Assembly (NCBI GenBank): GCA_050015355.1
Contig: JBEKBO010000084.1
Location: 1-19,772 of the forward strand
Direction: 5' to 3'
Origin: CAWBRT01 sp050015355
GTDB lineage: Bacteria; Acidobacteriota; Terriglobia; Terriglobales; Acidobacteriaceae
Length of the DNA stretch: 19,772 bases
A program made the translations under genes and the position numbers. Below are positions 5,992 to 13,497 of the stretch, piece after piece (within the stretch, counting starts at the first letter, position 1; every line of letters starts with the position of its first letter). The notes under the pieces are model-generated. The model was not told where the DNA came from and did not search any database. It was given only the letters and a program-made list of their open reading frames with translations.

Positions 5992-7116
5992 ATGCAAATA
6001 CCGATCCGCATTCCCGACGTTGATCCTCTGCCTCTGCCAGGACCGGTCTGGCTGTTCAAGTTTCTTTTGCTGTTCACCTTTACGCTGCATCTGGTGGCTA
6101 TGAATTGCGCCCTGGCGGGGGGAGCCGCAGCCCTGCTTAACGCGCTTCGCGGGCGCAGCCCGTTGCACCCGTTCTCGCGCCGGTTGGCCGCCGAACTCTC
6201 GCGCATGCTGCCTACGTTCCTCGCCATGACCATCACGCTTGGCGTGGCCGTGCTGCTTTTTGTGCAGGTGTTGTACGGCAATCTGCTCTACACCAGTTCG
6301 ATCTTGATCGGGGCTTTCTGGCTGAGCGTGATTGCCTTGGTGATGGCCGCTTACTACGGCTACTACTACTTCGAAGCAAAACATGGTACGAGCGGGGCCA
6401 TCGCCGTCGCCTCGATTGCCGTCCTTTGCCTTCTCTCGGTAGCGTTTATTTTCAGCAATAACATGACGCTGGTGCTTACGCCGGCGCGCTGGCTAGCCAT
6501 GTATCGCGCTCACCCGGACGGGGTGAACCTGAATCTTGCCGAGCGCAGCCTGCTGCCGCGCTATCTGCACATGCTGGTGGGTTCGGTCGCCGTATTGGCC
6601 GCGGCCGTATGCCACATTGCCTGTCATCGATTGAAAAAAGAACCGGAATACGGCGCCTGGCTGGTGCGGCGCTGGTCGCTGGTGTTTGGCGCGGCCACCG
6701 GAGTACAGATCCTGTTGGGCCTCTGGTTCCTGATGGCCTTGCCGCGCTCCGTTGCCCTCTACTTTTTTTCCAGCGGATTGGGTGCCGCGGTTTTCGGCTT
6801 CGCCCTGCTGGGCGCATTGGCGGCAATGATGCTGATCCTGGTGGGCGGGCAAAGCACGCGTCCGGCTCCCTTCGTGCACGGCGGATTCGGGCTCACGATC
6901 ATTACCGTTGCCCTGATGGTAGTGATGCGCCAGATGGTCCGCACCGCCTATGTGCATCCCTATGCTCAGCCTGAATCGCTGGCCACGGCGCCGCAGACGG
7001 GCATTATCCTGTTGTTTTTCCTGCTTTTCGTTCTTGGCTTGGCGACCGTAGGTTATATGTTGCGCCTGCTCGCCCGAGCGAAAAAGCGGCTTGCCGAAAC
7101 CCCAGCCGGAGCATAG
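5992..7116 (+). CDS. Second CydA-superfamily membrane subunit, diverged homologue of the preceding gene
   Basis: A 374-residue polytopic membrane protein that starts directly after the preceding stop codon, with AAAGGAGG at 5976-5983, so the two are surely co-translated partners. It parallels its neighbour along its length: T-L-H-L-V-A-M-N-C-A-L-A-G-G (31-44) against T-H-V-F-V-S-H-F-A-I-G-G-G, T-L-V-L-T-P-A-R-W-L (159-168) against T-F-M-L-T-P-G-T-W-L, and M-R-Q-M-V-R-T-A-Y (312-320) against L-R-E-L-V-R-K-P-W. It keeps His33 and has His193 in R-Y-L-H-M-L-V-G. The two acidic residues of subunit I helix 3 are missing, and Gln314 replaces Glu320. No haem-c motif is present. Likely a degenerate CydA copy acting as subunit II; I cannot assign its exact family. 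Confidence 0.75.
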   Translation: MQIPIRIPDVDPLPLPGPVWLFKFLLLFTFTLHLVAMNCALAGGAAALLNALRGRSPLHPFSRRLAAELSRMLPTFLAMTITLGVAVLLFVQVLYGNLLYTSSILIGAFWLSVIALVMAAYYGYYYFEAKHGTSGAIAVASIAVLCLLSVAFIFSNNMTLVLTPARWLAMYRAHPDGVNLNLAERSLLPRYLHMLVGSVAVLAAAVCHIACHRLKKEPEYGAWLVRRWSLVFGAATGVQILLGLWFLMALPRSVALYFFSSGLGAAVFGFALLGALAAMMLILVGGQSTRPAPFVHGGFGLTIITVALMVVMRQMVRTAYVHPYAQPESLATAPQTGIILLFFLLFVLGLATVGYMLRLLARAKKRLAETPAGA

Positions 7117-7229
7117 TTTTCTCCGCCGCATATTCTTCGCGGAGCCGGGCGGCTTGGCTGCCCAGAGATGATGCTGGTCATTCTCAGTTAAAGACCTTAC
7201 TTTTCAATGAGAAAAAACTTTTTTAGAGA

Positions 7230-7265
7230 TTGACGAACAGCCAGTTCGTCCTGCATAATTATGCA
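7230..7265 (+). promoter_or_regulatory. Promoter with ArgR operator ahead of argR
   Basis: TTGACG (7230-7235) and CATAAT (7254-7259) form a good -35/-10 pair with an 18-base spacer. The -10 lies inside a perfect 14-base palindrome TGCATAATTATGCA (7252-7265), which differs from the known ARG-box core (TGAAT-N4-ATTCA) by one base per half. Between -35 and -10 sits a 7-bp inverted repeat GACGAAC/GTTCGTC (7232-7238 and 7244-7250). ArgR binding here would block RNA polymerase, so autoregulation of the whole arg operon is expected. A second weaker box may lie at about 7268-7285. Confidence 0.7.
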
Positions 7266-7298
7266 CAGTATAGCTTAATTTATTTCGTATATACTCGT

Positions 7299-7739
7299 AT
7301 GTCAAAGCTATTGCGGCAGAATCTCATTCTTGAACTCGTGCGGCGCGAGCCGGTTGCCAATCAAGAGCAACTCCGGCGTAGTCTGCTCCAGCATGGCTTC
7401 GACGTCACGCAAGCCACGCTCTCGCGCGATATTCATGAGTTGGGGCTGGCCAAGACTGCCGAGGGCTATGCCGTTCCGAATGGCGATCAGCAGCCGGAAC
7501 CGGCGTTGCCCGCGGCCATGCGGTTGGTGCGTGAATTTGTACTGGACGTTAGGGAGGCACAGAACTTGATCGTGGTGAAGACGGCGGCGGGATCGGCCCA
7601 GCCGGTCGCCTCCGCATTGGACGCCGAGAACTGGCCGGAACTGGTTGGCACGGTCGGCGGAGACGATACGATCCTGGTGATTTCTCAATCGAAGAAGAAC
7701 GCCCATAAGCTCGCGGCGCGGCTGCAGGAGATGCTGTGA
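7299..7739 (+). CDS. argR: Arginine repressor ArgR
   Basis: Hexameric, arginine-responsive transcription factor of 146 residues. The N-terminal winged helix-turn-helix has the recognition helix V-T-Q-A-T-L-S-R-D-I-H-E-L-G-L-A-K (36-52). The C-terminal domain has G-T-V-G-G-D-D-T-I-L-V-I (117-128), where Asp122/Asp123 bind arginine. The frame extends upstream to 7230, but that would put the promoter and operator inside the gene and add a tail foreign to the family. Family length supports ATG 7299, although no clear ribosome binding site precedes it. It is the first gene of the arginine operon, and its stop overlaps the argC start by one base. Confidence 0.93.
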   Translation: MSKLLRQNLILELVRREPVANQEQLRRSLLQHGFDVTQATLSRDIHELGLAKTAEGYAVPNGDQQPEPALPAAMRLVREFVLDVREAQNLIVVKTAAGSAQPVASALDAENWPELVGTVGGDDTILVISQSKKNAHKLAARLQEML

Positions 7740-8785
7740 TGAGCGCCGCGAAGCTGAAGACGGCGCTGATGGGCGCAACCGGCTATTCGGGGTTCGAGCT
7801 TGCCCGGCTCCTGTTGCGGCATCCCAGGCTGGCCGAGCCGTTGTTCCTGCGCCGGGAAAACGAAGAAAGCAACGTCACGCTGGACGAAGTTTATCCGCAC
7901 GTTTCCGGCAATGGTTCCTATCCCCTGAAGCCGTTTTCGTGGGAGACCTTGCGCAACGCCGATGTTGGCCTGCTGTTCATGGCCACTCCGCATGAACTCT
8001 CACGGGAGTTGATTCCCGAGGCTCTGGCGCGCGGTCTGCGGGTCATCGACCTGAGCGGCGCTTGGCGTTTGAAGTGCCTTCAGAATCGCGCGGTCTACAA
8101 ATTTACCGACAGCGACCCGAAGCGTGCGGCCGAGTTGGACCAGTCCGCCGTCTACGGCTTGCCGGAGCTGCATCGGCAAGAGATTGCCAATGCGGCGCTG
8201 GTGGCGAATCCCGGCTGCTATCCAACGTCGATCATTGTTGCGCTGGCGCCGCTGGTCCGCGCCGGCCTCATCGATGTGGAGCACGGCATCATCTGCGATT
8301 CCAAATCCGGTGTTTCCGGCGCAGGCAAAAAGCCAACCTCGAAAACGCATTTCGTGGAAGTCGCCGACAATTTTTCGGCGTATTCGCTTTTCGAGCACCG
8401 GCACACGGGAGAGATACTCGAGCAGCTAAACGTAGGTGCTGAGAACTTGATTTTCAGCCCGCATCTGCTGCCGATACCGCGCGGAATTCTTTCGACGATC
8501 TACGCGCGGCTGCGACGAAGCGTGCGGGGCTCTGAAATCGAGAGCTGCCTGCGCGAGTTTTATTCCGGCTCCAAGTGGGTTCGGGTTTTCAGCGCCGGCA
8601 AGTTGCCGCAGATACAGTTCTCCATTCGGACGAACTATTGCGACGTAGGCTTTTCGCTTGCCCCGGACGGCAAGCGGATCATCCTGGTCTCCTGCCTCGA
8701 CAACCTGGTAAAGGGCGCGGCAGGCCAAGCGATCCAGAACATGAATGTCATGTATGGCTGGAGCGAGCAGGAGGGATTAAATTGA
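7739..8785 (+). CDS. argC: N-acetyl-gamma-glutamyl-phosphate reductase
   Basis: Third step of arginine synthesis: NADPH-dependent reduction of N-acetylglutamyl phosphate to the semialdehyde. 348 residues. N-terminal Rossmann motif G-A-T-G-Y-S-G (12-18). Active-site N-P-G-C-Y-P-T-S (157-164) with nucleophile Cys160. The F-E-H-R-H-T-G-E-I segment (218-226) holds the catalytic histidine. GVSGAG (191-196) is also conserved. Start at ATG 7739 with AGGAG 8 bases upstream; GTG 7736 is an alternative only 3 bases earlier. It overlaps argR by one base and argB by four, so translation is coupled. Confidence 0.96.
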   Translation: MSAAKLKTALMGATGYSGFELARLLLRHPRLAEPLFLRRENEESNVTLDEVYPHVSGNGSYPLKPFSWETLRNADVGLLFMATPHELSRELIPEALARGLRVIDLSGAWRLKCLQNRAVYKFTDSDPKRAAELDQSAVYGLPELHRQEIANAALVANPGCYPTSIIVALAPLVRAGLIDVEHGIICDSKSGVSGAGKKPTSKTHFVEVADNFSAYSLFEHRHTGEILEQLNVGAENLIFSPHLLPIPRGILSTIYARLRRSVRGSEIESCLREFYSGSKWVRVFSAGKLPQIQFSIRTNYCDVGFSLAPDGKRIILVSCLDNLVKGAAGQAIQNMNVMYGWSEQEGLN

Positions 8786-9567
8786 AACTCGTGGTGAAAA
8801 TTGGCGGAGCGGCTCTGGACGATCAGTTGCTGCTGAGAAAATGCGCGCACGCGGTCGCCGAACTGGTGACCGATGGGCATCACGTGACCGTTGTGCATGG
8901 CGGTGGCAAAGCCCTGACCCGCACGCTCGCACAGCTTGGCAAGAAATCGGAGTTCGTCAACGGACTGCGCATCACCGATCTGGAGACGCGCGATGTTGCC
9001 CTGATGGTGCTGGCGGGCGGCGTCAATAAACAGATGGTCGCCGCACTGGCGGCCGAGGGCATTCCGGCTCTCGGCTTGTGCGGTGGCGATGGCTCGTCGT
9101 TCCTCGCCCGCAAGAAGAAGCCCAATGGTGTTGACCTCGGCTACGTGGGCGAAATCAGCTCGGCTGACGGCCGCTGGATCGAGGCGATTTGGAGCAATGG
9201 CGGAGTCCCCGTGTTCTCCAGCATCGCGCTCGGCTCCGACGGTGAGTACTACAACATAAATGCCGATCAGATGGCTGCGGCCTGCGCCTCCGCGTGCCAG
9301 GCAAATGCCCTGATCTTCCTCACCGATGTTGCCGGCGTGAAAGCCGCTGACGGCAGCGTAATGCGTTGGCTGAACACAACCGATATTCCTGCCTTGGTAA
9401 AAGGCTCGGTAGTCGGCGGCGGCATGCTTCCCAAGTTGCAAGCCTGCCAGGACGCCCTGCGCTCGGGCGTGGGACGGGTGCGGATTTTGCCCGCGGCCGA
9501 AGCTGAAGTGCTGCCCGGTTTTTATCATAGCCGGATAGAATCGGGGACGGAGGTCATGGCCCAATGA
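8782..9567 (+). CDS. argB: N-acetylglutamate kinase
   Basis: Phosphorylates N-acetylglutamate with ATP, the second step of arginine synthesis. From TTG 8782 it has 261 residues, starting L-K-L-V-V-K-I-G-G-A, with the ATP-binding Lys6 and G-G pair at the very N-terminus, then V-H-G-G-G-K (38-43), G-L-R-I-T-D (61-66), C-G-G-D-G-S (100-105) and D-V-A-G-V near the middle. A strong AGGAGGG is 6 bases before TTG. It lacks the N-terminal helix that mediates arginine feedback inhibition in hexameric NAGKs, so it is probably arginine-insensitive like the short E. coli enzyme. This is inference. Overlaps argC and argD by four bases each. Confidence 0.95.
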   Translation: MKLVVKIGGAALDDQLLLRKCAHAVAELVTDGHHVTVVHGGGKALTRTLAQLGKKSEFVNGLRITDLETRDVALMVLAGGVNKQMVAALAAEGIPALGLCGGDGSSFLARKKKPNGVDLGYVGEISSADGRWIEAIWSNGGVPVFSSIALGSDGEYYNINADQMAAACASACQANALIFLTDVAGVKAADGSVMRWLNTTDIPALVKGSVVGGGMLPKLQACQDALRSGVGRVRILPAAEAEVLPGFYHSRIESGTEVMAQ

Positions 9568-10883
9568 CGACTCTGTCTTCCGTGCAGGCAGCCGAAAGCA
9601 AGCTGATGGTCCCAACCTACGATCGTCTGCCGCTGCTGCTGACCCGCGGCAAGGGCGTTTACATCTACGACTCGGAGGGCAACGCCTATCTGGATTTCCT
9701 GAGCGGAATCGGGGTGAACGCACTCGGTTATTCGCATCCTGCGATCACCAAGACCATTGCGGCGCAAGCAGCAAAGCTTGTCCATACCTCGAACTTCTTT
9801 TTTCACGAGTACACGGTAGAGTTGGCCGCGCGACTCACCAAAGCCTCCGGGCTGGACCGGGTGTTCTTCTGCAACAGCGGCACCGAAGCCTTCGAAGGAG
9901 CGCTCAAGCTGGCGCGAGTCTACGCCAACATGAAGGCGAAAAATGGCGCGCGCAAATGGCGGGTGTTGGCCATGGAACAGTCTTTCCACGGGCGCACTTT
10001 CGGTGCCATGGCAACCACGCACACGGTCAAATACCGCAAGCCATTCGCGCCCGTGATGCCCGGCGTCAGCTTCGTGCGCTTCAACGATGTTGCTGATCTT
10101 AAGAAGAAGTTCAACCCGCAGGTATGCGCTGTTTGCATTGAAACCGTGCAGGGAGAGGGTGGCATCCATGCCGCCAGCCGCGAGTTCCTGGAAGCCGCGC
10201 GGGCGCTGACGAAAAAATCCGGGGCGGCGCTGATTCTCGACGAGATCCAGTGCGGTCTTGGCCGCACCGGGAAGATGTTCGCCTATCAGCACTATGGTGT
10301 TCTGCCGGACATCGCCACCATCGCCAAGCCGCTGGCGGCCGGGTTGCCGCTGGGAGCCATTCTTACCACGGAAGCGGTTTCGAAGGCATTCCATCCCGGT
10401 CTGCACGGGACGACCTTCGGCGGTGGCCCCCTGGCGTGCGCTGTCGCCTTGCAGTTTCTCAAAACCCTCAAGCAGGACCACGTGTTAAAGCATGTCGTCG
10501 AGGTCGGCGAATACTTCCGCGAGCGGCTTCAGCAACTGGACGCCAAGTATCCCGAGATCCAGGATGTTCGCGGAATCGGGCTCATGGTGGGCATGGAACT
10601 CAATTCCGCCGACCTGGCCAAGAAAGTTGTTAAAGAGATGCTCGCGCGCAAGATCGTCATTAATCGGACGCACGAGACCACGCTGCGCTTCCTGCCTCCA
10701 TTTATTATTGAGCGGAAGCACGTGGACCAAGTTGTACAAGCGCTTGATTCCATCCTGTCCTCCTGTAAGCAAACCGGCGACGCCGAAGCGTCTCCGCTGC
10801 GCGCTCGTTCGGCGCGTACCGGGGCCGCTGGAAACGGCCATCGACGGGGGCTCCAAAAAGACAGCGAGCAGAAGCGCGGATAG
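9564..10883 (+). CDS. argD: Acetylornithine aminotransferase
   Basis: PLP enzyme converting N-acetylglutamate semialdehyde and glutamate to N-acetylornithine. 439 residues. The class-III aminotransferase pattern is clear: N-S-G-T-E-A (104-109), S-F-H-G-R-T (140-145), E-T-V-Q-G-E-G-G (193-200), L-D-E-I-Q-C-G-L-G-R-T-G (225-236) with the cofactor-binding Asp226, Schiff-base Lys255 in A-K-P-L-A-A-G, and T-T-F-G-G-G (283-288). The normal fold ends near residue 398. The last ~40 residues are a low-complexity basic tail (R-A-R-S-A-R-T-G, H-R-R-G) unlike the family and probably derived from intergenic sequence. ATG overlaps the argB stop by four bases; GGAGG lies 10 bases upstream. Could also serve in lysine synthesis as N-succinyl-DAP aminotransferase. 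Confidence 0.94.
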   Translation: MTTLSSVQAAESKLMVPTYDRLPLLLTRGKGVYIYDSEGNAYLDFLSGIGVNALGYSHPAITKTIAAQAAKLVHTSNFFFHEYTVELAARLTKASGLDRVFFCNSGTEAFEGALKLARVYANMKAKNGARKWRVLAMEQSFHGRTFGAMATTHTVKYRKPFAPVMPGVSFVRFNDVADLKKKFNPQVCAVCIETVQGEGGIHAASREFLEAARALTKKSGAALILDEIQCGLGRTGKMFAYQHYGVLPDIATIAKPLAAGLPLGAILTTEAVSKAFHPGLHGTTFGGGPLACAVALQFLKTLKQDHVLKHVVEVGEYFRERLQQLDAKYPEIQDVRGIGLMVGMELNSADLAKKVVKEMLARKIVINRTHETTLRFLPPFIIERKHVDQVVQALDSILSSCKQTGDAEASPLRARSARTGAAGNGHRRGLQKDSEQKRG

Positions 10884-10891
10884 ACCGGGAC

Positions 10892-10924
10892 CCCCGGCAA
10901 CGGCCGACTTTGCCATTGCCGGGG
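10892..10924 (+). other. Stem-loop between argD and argF
   Basis: CCCCGGCAA (10892-10900) pairs with TTGCCGGGG (10916-10924) around a 15-base loop in the 66-base argD-argF gap. It is followed by A-rich sequence and the argF ribosome binding site rather than a T-run, so it is more likely an mRNA-stability or partial-attenuation element than a terminator. Confidence 0.55.
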
Positions 10925-10949
10925 TGGAAAAAAACAGGAGGACATTCAG

Positions 10950-11966
10950 ATGGCAACCAGGCCTACGGAAGACAGTGTTATTTCCCGCGATTTGCAGGGG
11001 CCATACCAGTCTCATCCCGCCGATCTTGTTTCGGTGAGCGATTTTAAGCCCAGCGAAGCGAAGAATCTGCTGGAACTGACGGCGGTGCTGAAGAGCCGTC
11101 CACAGGATTTTCGCGGAGTGCTGGCCGGCAAACAGATTGTGCTGTTCTTCGAGAAGCCTTCGTTGCGTACCCGCCTGACTTTCGAGGCGGGCATCAACGC
11201 GCTGGGCGGAAGTTCGTTTTTTGTGGACCAGACGCACTCGCGCCTGGGCCAGCGCGAACCGTTGAACGACGTTGCGCACAACGTCGAGCGCTGGGTGGAC
11301 GGACTGGTGCTTCGCACTTTTTCCCACTCCACGGTGGCCGATATGGCTGCCTATGCCTCCATCCCGGTGATCAACGCCCTGAGCGACTACGAGCACCCTT
11401 GCCAGGCGTTTGCCGACTATTTCACGCTGCGGGAGAAGTTCGGCGATCTCACCCAGGTTAAGCTGGCATACGTGGGCGACGGGAACAATGTTGCGCACTC
11501 TCTATTGCTGGCCGCGGCGACGCTGGGCAGTCACATTGCCGTAGCCACCCCCGCCGGATATGAGCCCGGCGCTGAAGTTTTGGCCAAAGCGCGCGAAATA
11601 GCCCGGCACACCGGCGCCACGCTGGAGATTACATCCGACCCGCAATCAGCGGTTGCCGGCGCCAGGGCCGTCTACACGGACGTGTGGGCGAGCATGGGAC
11701 AGGAAGCGGAGACGGAGTTGCGGCGGACGATTTTCTCGCCTTACCAGGTCAATCGCAAGCTGATGTCCCTGGCCGCGCCCGATGCGGTTTTCATGCACTG
11801 CCTGCCCGCTCATCGCGGTGATGAAGTGACCGCCAGCGTGATCGACTCGCCGGCTTCGGTGGTTTTCGACCAGGCGGAAAACCGGCTCCACGTCCAGAAG
11901 GCAATTCTGATGGTGCTGCTCGGAAAGGGTATGCGCCGCTTTGGCCCAAGGAGCGCTCATGCCTAG
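10950..11966 (+). CDS. argF: Ornithine carbamoyltransferase
   Basis: Makes citrulline from ornithine and carbamoyl phosphate. 338 residues, with about 25 extra N-terminal residues before the conserved part. Carbamoyl-phosphate loop F-E-K-P-S-L-R-T-R (67-75), a known variant of S-T-R-T-R. H-P-C-Q (149-152), the ornithine-side D-V-W-A-S-M-G (244-250) and H-C-L-P-A-H-R-G-D-E (283-292) identify OTCase and argue against N-acetyl- or N-succinylornithine transcarbamylases. AGGAGGA is 7 bases before the ATG. The stop codon falls inside the terminal inverted repeat of a small repeat element, so the last few residues may have been changed by its insertion. Confidence 0.95.
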   Translation: MATRPTEDSVISRDLQGPYQSHPADLVSVSDFKPSEAKNLLELTAVLKSRPQDFRGVLAGKQIVLFFEKPSLRTRLTFEAGINALGGSSFFVDQTHSRLGQREPLNDVAHNVERWVDGLVLRTFSHSTVADMAAYASIPVINALSDYEHPCQAFADYFTLREKFGDLTQVKLAYVGDGNNVAHSLLLAAATLGSHIAVATPAGYEPGAEVLAKAREIARHTGATLEITSDPQSAVAGARAVYTDVWASMGQEAETELRRTIFSPYQVNRKLMSLAAPDAVFMHCLPAHRGDEVTASVIDSPASVVFDQAENRLHVQKAILMVLLGKGMRRFGPRSAHA

Positions 11967-12081
11967 AGCTTGTTTCATAAATAGTTCATTGAAGGGGCGC
12001 GGCTTTAGCCTGAGCCAACAAGAATGCGGGCTTTAGCCCCTGAGGGGATTCGCCGTCATCGGTTGATGAAACAAGCCCTAG
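11963..12081. repeat. MITE-like 119-bp element with 16-bp terminal inverted repeats
   Basis: The left end CTAGAGCTTGTTTCAT (11963-11978) and the reverse complement of the right end ATGAAACAAGCCCTAG (12066-12081) agree in 15 of 16 bases. Inside are two copies of GGCTTTAGCC (12001-12010 and 12029-12038), flanked by GGGGC and GCCCC blocks that can pair. The element fills nearly the whole argF-argH gap and has no coding capacity. I recall GGGCTTTAGCCCCTGA-type repeats as common in acidobacterial genomes. Confidence 0.8.
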
Positions 12082-12099
12082 CAACGCAGAGGTGATGAG

Positions 12100-13497
12100 A
12101 TGAAAATGTGGTCTGGGCGGTTCCGCGAACCGCTCAACCCTCAATTCGAGCGCTGGCAACGCTCATTTCCGTTCGATCAACAACTTCTGGAAGAGGAACT
12201 GGCCGCCAGCCGCGCGCACGCGCTTGCATTGCATGTCGCCGGAGTGTTGAGCACCGCCGAGCGCGATGCCATTCTGGGCGGGTTGGACTACATTGCAACG
12301 CACGGCGAAGAGCTGTGTCACGACGAAACCGACGCCGAAGATGTGCATCATTTTGTCGAGAAGCAACTCACCCAGGCGATCGGGGAAACCGGCCTCAAGC
12401 TGCACACCGGGCGCAGCCGTAACGAGCAGATCGCAACCGATCTGCGGCTGTTCGTGCGCCAGTCGTGCCGGAGACTGACCGGAGCTTTGGAAGAGTTGAT
12501 TGCGGCGCTGCTCACCCAGGCGAGGCGTGCGGGTGAAGCGGCAATGCCCGCGTACACGCATCTGCAGCGCGCCGAACCGGTGCTGGTTGCACACTGGCTG
12601 CTGGCCTACTGCGAGATGTTTTTCCGCGATATCGATCGGCTGGCCGATTGCGCGACCCGGTTAAACTACTGTCCGCTCGGTTCGGGCGCCATTGCCGGCG
12701 CAACCTTAAGGCTCAATCGCGAGTTGATGGCGCGCGAACTGGATTTCTCCGCGCCGACGGCAAACAGCCTGGATGCCACCAGCGACCGGGATTTTTGCCT
12801 GGAATTCACTCAGGCGCTCTCGATCGTCGCTATCCATCTCAGCCGGCTGGCTGAGGAATTTATCCTCTTCTCCACACAGGAATACGGGTTTATTACCCTG
12901 CCGGAGAGCTACTCGACCGGGTCAAGCGCCATGCCGCAGAAGCAGAACCCGGATTCGCTCGAACTGATCCGCGGCAAATCAGGACGAGTCATCTCCTGCG
13001 CGCAATCTTTGCTAATCTGTCTGAAGGGCCTTCCGCTGGCCTATAACAAGGACATGCAGGAGACGCAGGAGCCCGTATTCATTGCCGTTCGCGAAACCAC
13101 TGCCATGCTGCAAATGGCCGCCGGATTCGTCCGCAAGGTGCAATTGAACATCGCGCGCATGAGCACCGCGGCCGAGACCGGATACATGAATGCCATGGCG
13201 GCGGCAACCTACCTGGTGGGCAAAGGCATTCCATTTCGCCGCGCCCACGAATTGGTGGGGCAGGCAGTTCGCAAGGGGCTGGAAAAGCAATGCGAACTCC
13301 AGCAAATTCCGCTCGATGAACTGAAGCAGTTGAGTCCGGAATTCGACGCCGATTTCTATCCCGCTGTCAGCCTTCGCGCCGTGCTCGAATGTCATGACGT
13401 TGTGGGAGGAACCGCGCCCGCTCACGTTCTCGAAGCCCTGGATGCGGCCGAGCGGCGGCTGAAAAGCCGCAAGGAGATGGTGCATGCAGGCGCGTAG
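12100..13497 (+). CDS. argH: Argininosuccinate lyase
   Basis: Last step of arginine synthesis: cleaves argininosuccinate to arginine and fumarate. 465 residues, usual for the family. Signature sequences of the fumarase/aspartase superfamily: H-T-G-R-S-R-N-E-Q (102-110), T-H-L-Q (153-156) with the general-acid His154, and G-S-S-A-M-P-Q-K-Q-N-P (274-284) with the catalytic serine. The N-terminus M-W-S-G-R-F is also typical. GAGGTGATGAG precedes ATG closely. It is separated from argF by a repeat element but remains co-directional. It overlaps the next gene by 14 bases. Its substrate-maker argG is not in this window. Confidence 0.97.
   Translation: MKMWSGRFREPLNPQFERWQRSFPFDQQLLEEELAASRAHALALHVAGVLSTAERDAILGGLDYIATHGEELCHDETDAEDVHHFVEKQLTQAIGETGLKLHTGRSRNEQIATDLRLFVRQSCRRLTGALEELIAALLTQARRAGEAAMPAYTHLQRAEPVLVAHWLLAYCEMFFRDIDRLADCATRLNYCPLGSGAIAGATLRLNRELMARELDFSAPTANSLDATSDRDFCLEFTQALSIVAIHLSRLAEEFILFSTQEYGFITLPESYSTGSSAMPQKQNPDSLELIRGKSGRVISCAQSLLICLKGLPLAYNKDMQETQEPVFIAVRETTAMLQMAAGFVRKVQLNIARMSTAAETGYMNAMAAATYLVGKGIPFRRAHELVGQAVRKGLEKQCELQQIPLDELKQLSPEFDADFYPAVSLRAVLECHDVVGGTAPAHVLEALDAAERRLKSRKEMVHAGA

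Noticed and set aside
5350..6384. 344-codon open frame on the minus strand
   Set aside because: Antisense to the CydA-like pair, rich in Arg, Gln and His without structure, no motif.
7117..7229. Possible terminator after the CydA-like pair
   Set aside because: CTCCGC/GCGGAG and a GAGATGA/TCATTCTC hairpin exist but neither is followed by a T-run; not strong enough to call.
7230..7298. Upstream start for ArgR adding 23 residues
   Set aside because: It would place the -10 and the ARG-box palindrome inside the coding region; family length fits ATG 7299.
8635..9723. 362-codon open frame on the minus strand
   Set aside because: Antisense to argC, argB and argD, all clearly real; no recognisable domain.
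10485..11498. 337-codon open frame on the minus strand
   Set aside because: Antisense to argD and argF; long only because of codon bias.
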